From Shewanella sp. KT0246 (GTDB taxonomy: Bacteria > Pseudomonadota > Gammaproteobacteria > Enterobacterales > Shewanellaceae): DNA of 64,000 nucleotides. The stretch covers positions 1-64,000 of the forward strand of contig NZ_BPEV01000010.1 of the NCBI RefSeq assembly GCF_019654955.1. Direction: 5' to 3'. Below, in pieces: positions 8,728 through 17,051 of the stretch. The translations under genes and the position numbers were made by a program. The number at the start of each line of letters is the position of its first letter. The stretch's first letter is position 1. Below the pieces are notes generated by a model that did no database searches, had not been told where the DNA came from, and was given only the letters and a program-made list of their open reading frames with translations.

Positions 8728-10003
8728 TTTGAGTTACCGGTAGCGTCACTGAGGCGATCATTCCGCCATTTGGGTGGACTCGTAAACTAAGTTGGCCACC
8801 TAAGCGCTCAAAGCTTGCATGGCTAAGTAACACACCAATCCCCATTCCTTTAGGGTTGTTAGCGATATTATTACCTAAATCTGTTAACTGATTTGGCTCC
8901 ATACCACGGCCATAGTCTCTAATTGTAAAGCTGACACTGTTGGGTTCAACTGCTGACACAAACACACTGACCTTCGACGTTGATGTGTGCTCTAAACTTG
9001 CTCTAGCACCATTTTCAATTAACGCCAATATCGCTGGCAATAAGCTAGTATCAGCCTTAACTCTAGTTGCACTAGCCTCGCTTTCAGCCTCGATATTTAA
9101 CTGAGTTTCAGGCATTAATAATTGCACTTGCTCTTGTGTATCGCGCACCAACTTTTCAACACTAAGTGAATAAGACTTTTGCTGACGAATAGATTCGGTA
9201 GCGAGTCGCAGTTCAGCCAATGTTGTCTCACAACGGATTAACGCTTGCTGCATTTCTGGCTCAATATCGTTAGCAACACCTTCTTCAGCTAATTCATCTA
9301 CTAATAGCCTTAACGTTGATAACGGTGTGGCCATTTGGTGCGCCATTTGCGCTGATACTGTGCCAAGTGCTAATAGTTTCTCTTGGCGTAATTGTGCTTC
9401 ACGAAGGTAGCTAAGCTGAGCATTTTTCTGACGGATACGTTTGGCAATATAGCCTACGGTTACCGTAAGCACTAAGGCAGAAATGACGAAATTAAACCAC
9501 ATGCCTAAGTAATGCGAACTCATGTCCATGCCATGATGACGAATTCGATTTTCAGGCATAGTAAACATCATCAAACTATACATTCCTGTTGATAATAAAG
9601 TCAGCACCCATGGAGCCCATCTCGGCAATGTCACAGCACCAATAGCAACTGGGAGCAATAACAATGACACAAAGGCATTCGTCGCACCGCCAGTATAAAA
9701 TAGCCAGATCGCCCAAAATAACGTATCAAGCACTAATGTCATTAATAAAATTGAAGGGCGATTTATACATTGAAACCGAAAGCGATAACAACAAGCCACA
9801 TAGACTAATTCGAGGATAAATACATAAGTGAGCCCAACTGGCGGACGGGTTAAATCAAACAGCTCTGTGCCAAAAAATATTAACCCTAACTTGAGCAACC
9901 AGTTGATTAGTCGTAATAAGGCGAGTTGTTCTTTATTCTTGCCCCAGCTGTTATCCCAGTTTTTATGTAATGATTTATCTAAACCTGATACTTTTGCAAA
10001 CAT
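8720..10003 (-). CDS. regB: RegB/PrrB-like redox sensor histidine kinase
   Basis: About six membrane helices (35-185) carry the quinone-site heptapeptide as GGATNAF at 105-111; the family consensus is GGxxNPF, so the Pro is Ala here. The phospho-acceptor is His222 in VSAQMAHQMATPLSTL. Cys258 lies 36 residues later, near where the redox-active linker Cys of Rhodobacter RegB sits. ATPase-domain boxes follow (LIENGARASL, DYGRGM, GMGIGVLLSHASFERLGG). It is upstream of and overlaps the regA-like gene. It senses respiratory redox state through quinone and thiol chemistry in its relatives. Confidence 0.87.
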   Translation of the reverse strand: MFAKVSGLDKSLHKNWDNSWGKNKEQLALLRLINWLLKLGLIFFGTELFDLTRPPVGLTYVFILELVYVACCYRFRFQCINRPSILLMTLVLDTLFWAIWLFYTGGATNAFVSLLLLPVAIGAVTLPRWAPWVLTLLSTGMYSLMMFTMPENRIRHHGMDMSSHYLGMWFNFVISALVLTVTVGYIAKRIRQKNAQLSYLREAQLRQEKLLALGTVSAQMAHQMATPLSTLRLLVDELAEEGVANDIEPEMQQALIRCETTLAELRLATESIRQQKSYSLSVEKLVRDTQEQVQLLMPETQLNIEAESEASATRVKADTSLLPAILALIENGARASLEHTSTSKVSVFVSAVEPNSVSFTIRDYGRGMEPNQLTDLGNNIANNPKGMGIGVLLSHASFERLGGQLSLRVHPNGGMIASVTLPVTQNE

Positions 10004-10280
10004 TTTCAGTGATGCCTTAATCGAAAATAGCTTAAATATATTCAGTTATTTAATCACACTCTATAGATTTAAAACGCGCCCTCTACCACCTTATTGCAAT
10101 GCCTTTTAAAAGCAGCGCTAAAAATTATTTCACGCTAACAGAACACTATAAAACAATGACATTTTCACAACTATAAACACTTGATTTATTATTGTGTTCA
10201 ATGTTTTTTACTCATATAATCCCGCTCACAAAAATGAAACAAAAATCACACCCCAAACCAACAACTTATTAAGATATTTT

Positions 10281-12194
10281 ATGACTAGAATTTCTAAGTT
10301 ATTATTAACCATATTAAGTTTCTTAATGATGCTATATGTACTGTTGGTAATAAGCTTTAGCCAAGGTTTAGAAACAATTCATAGTGATAATTTTCACCAT
10401 AAAATCACCTCCATCGATGTAAGCGATGTGGTTAATGCCAATGCTGGCTGGGAAACTTTGCTGTTTCTAGAAGGTGATATTGTAAAATCAGAACTTCATT
10501 ACTTTGCTGTTTTAGAACGCACGGACCAGCACTTAAACGTGGTGCGCGTTAAAGATGTGTTTAGCGAGATGATGATGTTCAGTAATATGCCGTTATTGTT
10601 GATGGTGTTATTAGCTTATGCTATTCCATTTTATATTAAGTCTCGAATTGCCCGTAAAAACAATGCATCGCTAGATTTCATCAATAATGAAACCGACAAA
10701 TTGCTGGCTAGTTTTAACATTCAATTACCTCCAAGTAAGCAGCCTAATACCCTGTCGCAGATAAGTATCGCCCTCAATGAGCTCAACAAACATGTAAAAG
10801 CCCAAAATATACAAACTCAGTTAAGTATTTATCAAGATAAGCTTACAGGTCTTATAGACAGGCATGCATATCTAGAACACCTTGAAAAACAACTGCAAAG
10901 AGCTGAAGAAGCCGGAACTAGACAAGCACTACTTTTCATTGACTTAGACGGCTTCAAACAAGTGAATGATTCATTTGGACACAGCTTTGGTGATGAAATC
11001 CTCATTCAGGTCGCTCATAGGCTCCAAACCGTTGTCCGTAATAACCAGCTCAGTAGAGTCAGCGAGTCATTTGAGTTAGAACTGAACTTATCCCGTTTAG
11101 GTGGTGATGAGTTTTCTATTTTTATTGAAAATATTCCCGATAATTTACGCGCTGTTGAAGTGTCGAAAAATGTCTTACAAGAAATCGAACGTGATTTTGT
11201 ACTGGGCAATAAGGTGATTAAAATTGGTGCCAGTATTGGTATCGCCACTTTTCCTGATAGTGCATCAAATCCTAATACATTATTACAAATGGCCGATGTC
11301 GCCATGTACCGCGCCAAAACTGATGGCAGAGGTATCTTCCGTGTATATTCCCCTGAAATGGGCAGCAAAATTCGCCGTTTCCATTACCTTTTAGAGGAGA
11401 TGCGTTTGGCTATCGCTAGCCAAAGCTTTACATTATCTTTCCAACCTATCGTCAATGTTGACGATTGCAGTATCGATTATTTTGAATCTTTAGTCCGCTG
11501 GAATCACCCCATTGAAGGCCCTATTTCACCTGTTGAATTTATTCCCATTGCAGAAGATTCAAACCTTATACTCGAATTAGGAAATTGGATTTTATTTGAA
11601 GCGTGCCGTCAAATGTCAGCTTGGTATAACGCCGGCATGAACAAAGTTAGAATGTCAGTTAACATCTCAGGTGTGCAGCTAAAGCATGTGCCTATTTACG
11701 ACTGGGTAATGGACACCTTAACAAAAACAGGTTTACCACCGAATGCTCTACTTCTTGAAATCACCGAGTCCTGCTTATTTCACGCCTCAAACAAAATCAT
11801 TGAAGATCTAGAAAATCTACGTAAACAAGGCGTACTTATTGCCATAGATGATTTTGGCACCGGTTTTAGTTCGTTATCAACACTTGCCAACTTACCTGTT
11901 GATATCATCAAAATTGATAAGCTATTTATCGACCAAGCAACCATCAACCCAAAATACGAAAAGATTTTAAATTCAATCAGTGATTTAGGTAAGACCCTTA
12001 ACCTTAAAGTGGTTGCTGAAGGGGTAGAAGTCGCCTCACAGTTTGAACTGGTTAAAAACCTCGGTATCCATTGTGTACAGGGATATCTTATTAGCCGCCC
12101 TGAATCCTCATACGATGTGGGGTCAAACGTGATTAAAAAGAACTTAAATCATATTGCATTAACTGGCACAGGGGTTTGTACACCTTCAAAATAA
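10281..12194 (+). CDS. GGDEF-EAL c-di-GMP turnover protein
   Basis: Two membrane helices (about 6-27 and 96-118) bracket a short periplasmic loop, then a linker. The cyclase domain has the intact motif LSRLGGDEF. No RxxD inhibitory site sits five residues before it. The phosphodiesterase domain reads FESLVRW, so EAL is ESL with the catalytic Glu kept. The other metal and catalytic stretches (SVNISG, LEITES, IDDFGTGFSSL, KIDK, VVAEGVE, VQGYL) look intact. I start at the ATG at 10281, just before the first membrane helix, and not at the GTG at 10194. Both activities may be live. It is a single-gene unit ended by a shared terminator. Confidence 0.88.
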   Translation: MTRISKLLLTILSFLMMLYVLLVISFSQGLETIHSDNFHHKITSIDVSDVVNANAGWETLLFLEGDIVKSELHYFAVLERTDQHLNVVRVKDVFSEMMMFSNMPLLLMVLLAYAIPFYIKSRIARKNNASLDFINNETDKLLASFNIQLPPSKQPNTLSQISIALNELNKHVKAQNIQTQLSIYQDKLTGLIDRHAYLEHLEKQLQRAEEAGTRQALLFIDLDGFKQVNDSFGHSFGDEILIQVAHRLQTVVRNNQLSRVSESFELELNLSRLGGDEFSIFIENIPDNLRAVEVSKNVLQEIERDFVLGNKVIKIGASIGIATFPDSASNPNTLLQMADVAMYRAKTDGRGIFRVYSPEMGSKIRRFHYLLEEMRLAIASQSFTLSFQPIVNVDDCSIDYFESLVRWNHPIEGPISPVEFIPIAEDSNLILELGNWILFEACRQMSAWYNAGMNKVRMSVNISGVQLKHVPIYDWVMDTLTKTGLPPNALLLEITESCLFHASNKIIEDLENLRKQGVLIAIDDFGTGFSSLSTLANLPVDIIKIDKLFIDQATINPKYEKILNSISDLGKTLNLKVVAEGVEVASQFELVKNLGIHCVQGYLISRPESSYDVGSNVIKKNLNHIALTGTGVCTPSK

Positions 12195-12268
12195 CCCCTT
12201 TCAATCTTATTGAATCACTGAAGTAGCATCACTAGGTTTAAGCTTATCAGCCTAAACTCTTCCACAAA

Positions 12269-12292
12269 AAAGGACTGCCTAAGCAGTCCTTT
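12269..12292. terminator. Bidirectional intrinsic terminator
   Basis: AAAGGACTGC and GCAGTCCTTT pair around CTAA, with A and T runs on either side. It sits between two convergent genes and can serve both. Confidence 0.85.
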
Positions 12293-12318
12293 ATTCACAC
12301 TAAGTTAATAGGCAATAA

Positions 12319-13785
12319 TTATTGCGCTACCGCCTTACGTTTATTATGCATAATGATAAGGCCGACTAAACAAACAATGCCGACTGCGATACCAACTGGT
12401 TGGCTCATCGACTGTGGCAAGCCTAAGCCAATACCGGCAGTCATGATGTATGACACAGTTACACAAGTACCAATAATTGCCGGTAAACTCACAATCCAAT
12501 GGAAGCTACCGCGGTCAAATAAATACTTAGTTGCTAACCACAATACACTGGTTGAAAGCAGCATGTTTGAGAATGCAAAGTAACGCCAGATAAGAGAGAA
12601 ATCAATCTTAGTCATGAAGTAAGCGATAATCAAAATTGGAATTGCCACTAACAAACGGTTACGCATATTTTGTGGAATATTAAACGCATCAATGATGGTT
12701 AAACGCAATGAACGGAACGCAGTATCACCTGAAGTAATCGGGAAAATAGCTACTGCAATAATCGCCATAATACCACCAGCGACACCTAAGTAAGTGCTCG
12801 CCACTTGATTAACAACTAATCCAGGGCCGCCGGCATCAAGAATACTCTTAAGCTCAACGTAACCACCTGGGAAGGCTGCAATACCGGCTAATGCCCAAAC
12901 ACAAGCCACAATACCTTCTGACATCATTGCGCCATAGTACACAGGGCGAACGTATTTTTCGTTAGTTAAACAACGAGCCATAATTGGCGCTTGTGTAGAG
13001 TGGAAACCACTGATTGCACCACAGGTAATAGTCACAAATAGTAATGGCCAAACTGGCAATCCGTCAGGATTAGGCTCAAGTAAATCATTGTTGTAATGAC
13101 TGTGGTCGAAATAGGCAAAAATATCACCCATTTCCGGCAATTGCGGTGCACTGATAAGTAGAGCAACTGCAATTGAAGTGGTCATCACAATCATTAATAA
13201 ACCAAATAATGGATATAATTTAGTGATAATTTTATCGATAGGCAGCAAGGTTGCTAAGAAGTAGTAACCTAAAATCAATAACACCCAGAATACGTTGTTG
13301 GCAAAAATAGTGCCTTCAAAATAATCAAGGTTACTTAATAGTCCAGCTGGACTCATGATAAATACAACACCCACGAAGAACAGTAACATCGCGGTGAAAA
13401 TCAGCATCACACCTTTAAAGTAAATATTAAAATAGTGACCTGCAATTTCGGGCAAACTCTTACCGTCATTTTTAATACTCAGTACACCAGAGAAATAATC
13501 GTGTACAGCGCCGCCGATAATATTACCTAGCACAATCCATACTAAGGCGATTGGACCATACAAAGCGCCCAAAATAGGACCAAAGATTGGACCTACACCA
13601 GCAACGTTTAGAAATTGAATAAGGTACGCTTTTACAGGATGGACTTCGACATAGTCTACCCCATCTTCGAAACGTTTTTGGGGTGTTTTTACGTTGGGGT
13701 CAATGCCCGCTTGGCGTTCTACAAAAGGGCTGTAGAACTTGTAAGCGAGGATTAACAACGCAATACAAATAAAGAAAATTAACAT
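12319..13785 (-). CDS. cstA: CstA-family carbon starvation transporter
   Basis: This is an inner-membrane protein with about 13-16 helices. It matches the short (about 480-residue) form of CstA: VEVHPVKAYLIQFLNVAGVGPIFGPILGALYG near the start, GNIIGGAVHDYFSG, and GAISGFHSTQAPIMARCL. CstA and its relative BtsT import pyruvate, and CstA also peptides, in E. coli. The short form lacks the long C-terminal extension. It stands alone, preceded by a 1-kb gap that may hold its promoter. There is no adjacent YbdD-like or two-component partner. Confidence 0.88.
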   Translation of the reverse strand: MLIFFICIALLILAYKFYSPFVERQAGIDPNVKTPQKRFEDGVDYVEVHPVKAYLIQFLNVAGVGPIFGPILGALYGPIALVWIVLGNIIGGAVHDYFSGVLSIKNDGKSLPEIAGHYFNIYFKGVMLIFTAMLLFFVGVVFIMSPAGLLSNLDYFEGTIFANNVFWVLLILGYYFLATLLPIDKIITKLYPLFGLLMIVMTTSIAVALLISAPQLPEMGDIFAYFDHSHYNNDLLEPNPDGLPVWPLLFVTITCGAISGFHSTQAPIMARCLTNEKYVRPVYYGAMMSEGIVACVWALAGIAAFPGGYVELKSILDAGGPGLVVNQVASTYLGVAGGIMAIIAVAIFPITSGDTAFRSLRLTIIDAFNIPQNMRNRLLVAIPILIIAYFMTKIDFSLIWRYFAFSNMLLSTSVLWLATKYLFDRGSFHWIVSLPAIIGTCVTVSYIMTAGIGLGLPQSMSQPVGIAVGIVCLVGLIIMHNKRKAVAQ

Positions 13786-14786
13786 TTTTTATAGTCATCC
13801 ATACTTTGTAGGGTATTTGAATAGCATTGAGTGTCATTCACTTAGTGGGTTAGGTCAAGGTGCTAGGTGTTATACCAAAGTAGGGGTTGCCAGCCTCAAA
13901 CCACTATTGCAGGAGGGATGTTAAATAAGTGTAAACCCTTAAAAGCCGTTTTATTTTGGCCACTATAGAAACAGCAGAGATATAAACTAGATTGATTGAT
14001 TTTATTAGTCATTTTAACAACTTGCATAAATATTCAGCTAAACAAAAACGAAAAATGTTAATACAAAATACTTTCAAAACAGTAAGTTTTGTCACTGAGA
14101 TACAAATTTACAAGCCTGTTAATAGATGTTCAAAAATGAGAGGTAAGCTCATACTTTAAAGAGTGTAAATATCACTAATCTCTTACAGTTCTCCCTCGAG
14201 CCATACATGAAATAAATGTTCATGACTGAATAAGTCTTGATTAAGTCATTCCAAATCGCCATCAAATTTTAATACCTGAATTATTCACATCAAGATTCCT
14301 TGTAAAAATCATCGATAAATGAAAAAGCTACCGATCTCAAACCTAACTTACCAATTTCAATTTAGGTAATATATTTCAGTTAACCCATTTATTTTTAGCT
14401 AATACTTATATAGATAGATGAAAAAAGTATAAGAATTAATCAGACCAACAACTAAAATTTGACTATAGATATATTCAAGTAAATACAAAAGCTTAATGAG
14501 GCTTGTATTACAAACAAGATTTTGGTGTCAAAATAATATTACCAATTTACATTATTTACACACAGATTAGTTTTACAAATTGGTAATACGATCATATAAC
14601 CAATAGCACCTAATGCTTCAAATAGTGTATTACATTACTGAGGTCATTTTATGTATTAGGCAGCAACAGCTTATTCAGTTGCCATTCACTAGTCATAGAA
14701 TGATCAGATCAAACTGCTGAGATAAAGCAGTCGATCTTGCTGAATAAGTTGTTAACTCAAATGGGGAAACGACCTAAGGTATAAAA
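13786..14786. other. 1-kb intergenic region between divergent cstA and alginate lyase
   Basis: It is AT-rich, with no supported gene in any frame. It must hold the promoters of both divergent genes. The half near the lyase contains several TTACCAATTT/AAATTGGTAA elements (at 14348, 14537 and 14577), described separately. The half near cstA shows no clear motif. Confidence 0.6.
14537..14604. promoter_or_regulatory. Hexuronate-type operator-like inverted repeats upstream of alginate lyase
   Basis: TATTACCAATTT (14537-14548) and its exact complement AAATTGGTAATA (14577-14588) form a 12-bp inverted repeat with a 28-bp spacer. ATTGGT (14579) also pairs with ACCAAT (14599). The half-sites resemble the AAATTGGTATACCAATTT-type consensus of UxuR/ExuR GntR-family regulators of hexuronate genes, fitting a uronate-polymer lyase. 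A further TTACC...GGTAA lies at 14348-14369. No GntR gene is in the window, so the regulator is inferred. Confidence 0.45.
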
Positions 14787-16601
14787 ATGATAAAACATCA
14801 TAAAAAGCATAAACTTGCTTCTATTCTAGCAACCGCTCTCACCACCAGCTTAACCAGCGGTTTCATCAATGCTGAAACTATCAATATTACAAACCCTAGT
14901 TTCGAAAATAGCTTTGAGGGCTGGACTGATATTGATCCTTCGTCAGTATCGGGTGTGGCTTATCAAGGCAGTAAGTCTGCAAAAATATCAGGCAGTAACG
15001 GTAGAGTTGAGCAAAGCCTCACTATCGATAGCAACACTACGTACACTTTAACTGCCTACGTTGTAGGTGGAGGTAAGCTAGGAGTATCGGGCAGCGGTCT
15101 TAACGAATCAATCAACATCAGTAGCAGCGATTGGCAACAGGCCAGCGTATCATTTAATAGTGGCTCAGCAATTAGCGTTACCATATATGGGGAATACTTT
15201 GGTAATGAAGGTCGTTTTGACTCTTTCGAACTCACAACATCATCTGACACAACTGAACCTTCTGAGCCAACTACACCTGTCACTTGTACAGGCAGTAGCG
15301 CCCTATCCGTTGTAGCCGCAACAGATAACGGCACTAATGATGGTCACGGTCCGAGCAATACCATTGATAACAGCTACGATACTGAATCTCGTTGGTCATC
15401 TAATGGAGAAGGTAAAACCATTACTTATGACCTAGGCGTTCAGTCTGAAGTGAAATCAGTGTCTGTTGCTTGGTTTAAAGGCAATGAGCGTGCATCGTAC
15501 TTTGATATGGAAACCTCAGCAGATGGTAGCAGTTGGACATCAGTCCTATCCTCAGGTCAATCAAGTGGCAGTAATGCAGGGCTAGAAGAGTACGATGTAA
15601 CGGATACCAGTGCTCAGTTAGTTAGAATAACGGGTTACGGTAATTCATCTAATACTTGGAATAGTATTGTTGAAACCAAAATTAATGGTTGCTCAGATGG
15701 TTCTGCACCAACTGATCCTACAGATCCAACTGAACCTAGTAATCCTATCGGTAACTTAGATCCTGACTTACCACCATCCGGAAATTTCGAACTAGTGGAT
15801 TGGACCCTAGGTGTCCCTGTTGATGAAAACAATGATGGAAAATCTGACACAATCAAAGAAATAGAGTTATCGAGTGGCTATAACCGTTCTCCATATTTCT
15901 TTACTGCTGCAGATGGTGGCATGGTATTTAGATGCCCTATTGATGCCCCAAAAACTTCAACCAATACCAGCTACGCCCGTACTGAGTTACGTGAAATGTT
16001 ACGCCGCGGAGATACCAGTTATAGCACTCAAGGTGTGGGGGGCAACAACTGGGTATTTAGTAGCGCACCTTCATCAGATCAAAATGCTGCTGGCGGTGTT
16101 GATGGCACCCTAGAAGCGACACTCGCCGTTAACTATGTCACCACCACAGGTGATAGTAGCCAAGTGGGACGTGTGATTGTCGGTCAAATTCATGCTAACG
16201 ATGATGAGCCATTACGTCTTTACTACCGTAAACTGCCATCTAACAGTAAAGGATCAATTTATATCGCTCATGAACCCATTACAGGATCGGAACAATACTA
16301 TGAAATGATTGGGTCTCGTAGCAGCTCAGCTTCAGATCCTGCCGATGGTATCAGCCTTGATGAAAAGTTCAGTTACCAAGTCAAAGTAGTGGGTAATACA
16401 TTAACCGTAACGATCATGCGCGAAGGTAAGGCTGATGTTGTTGAAGAAGTGAATATGAGTGGCAGTTCTTATGATGCAGGCGATCAATACATGTACTTCA
16501 AAGCAGGTGTTTATAACCAAAATAATACCGGTGACGCAGATGATTATGTTCAAGCAACATTTTATAAATTGAGCAATAAGCATAATGGCTATGCCTATTA
16601 A
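14787..16601 (+). CDS. Secreted modular PL7 alginate lyase
   Basis: The order is a long basic signal peptide (about 1-29), a CBM-like beta-sandwich (30-152), a Thr/Pro linker, an F5/8-type C (CBM32-like) domain (170-300), and an Asp-Pro-Thr linker with DPTDPTEPSNP. The PL7 catalytic domain (about 325-604) comes last. The three PL7 signatures are present: RTELREM at 398-404, QIH at 467-469 and YFKAGVYNQ at 570-578, giving the catalytic Arg, Gln, His and Tyr. The QIH form goes with activity on guluronate-containing blocks. Ribosome site AAGGT is 7 bp upstream. No oligo-alginate lyase or DEH-reductase gene is adjacent, so this is an isolated first-step enzyme. Confidence 0.93.
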   Translation: MIKHHKKHKLASILATALTTSLTSGFINAETINITNPSFENSFEGWTDIDPSSVSGVAYQGSKSAKISGSNGRVEQSLTIDSNTTYTLTAYVVGGGKLGVSGSGLNESINISSSDWQQASVSFNSGSAISVTIYGEYFGNEGRFDSFELTTSSDTTEPSEPTTPVTCTGSSALSVVAATDNGTNDGHGPSNTIDNSYDTESRWSSNGEGKTITYDLGVQSEVKSVSVAWFKGNERASYFDMETSADGSSWTSVLSSGQSSGSNAGLEEYDVTDTSAQLVRITGYGNSSNTWNSIVETKINGCSDGSAPTDPTDPTEPSNPIGNLDPDLPPSGNFELVDWTLGVPVDENNDGKSDTIKEIELSSGYNRSPYFFTAADGGMVFRCPIDAPKTSTNTSYARTELREMLRRGDTSYSTQGVGGNNWVFSSAPSSDQNAAGGVDGTLEATLAVNYVTTTGDSSQVGRVIVGQIHANDDEPLRLYYRKLPSNSKGSIYIAHEPITGSEQYYEMIGSRSSSASDPADGISLDEKFSYQVKVVGNTLTVTIMREGKADVVEEVNMSGSSYDAGDQYMYFKAGVYNQNNTGDADDYVQATFYKLSNKHNGYAY

Positions 16602-17051
16602 TCGATGACTGTCTAAAAGCTGACTCATTAAGAAAACGAGCATATAGAAAGGCAAAACTCGCTTAACAATACCAACGCTCTGTCCTCCCTGGCTTCGAAC
16701 GTTCGTATTACTACTTTCTTCAATGAGTCAAGCTTACTTATTCACAGTCATAGTCTTATCATCAAAGCCGACAAGATCATTTGTTGGCTTTTATTACATT
16801 CACGCCTCAAGAAAACGCAAAAAGACGATGTTTGATATACACTTATTGGTAACATCAACATTGGTGTCAGCATCAACAATACTCAAACGTTCAGCTTGGT
16901 CAACGTTTTAGCCGATCCACATCGCAAAATGAAATAATTTCACCAGACGAGATCACTAACATTTTCTCAACATGATAAAGTAAAATGTAACAGCCGCACA
17001 CAATGCGCCATGAAGTAATTCGTGCATATATAGACTGTCGGAGATGAAATA
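16602..17051. other. Intergenic region between alginate lyase and receptor operon
   Basis: No gene is supported. A weak 7-bp inverted repeat, AAACGTT/AACGTTT with a 10-nt loop, lies at 16885-16908. The receptor promoter should be in the right half. I looked for the conserved core of the GEMM-type c-di-GMP riboswitch and did not see it. Confidence 0.5.

Noticed and set aside
16723..16911. 62-codon open frame between the lyase and the receptor
   Set aside because: No ribosome site and no recognisable product.
16602..17051. c-di-GMP riboswitch before the receptor/YfiR/GGDEF-EAL operon
   Set aside because: I looked for the conserved GEMM core and its tetraloop-receptor pair and did not see them.
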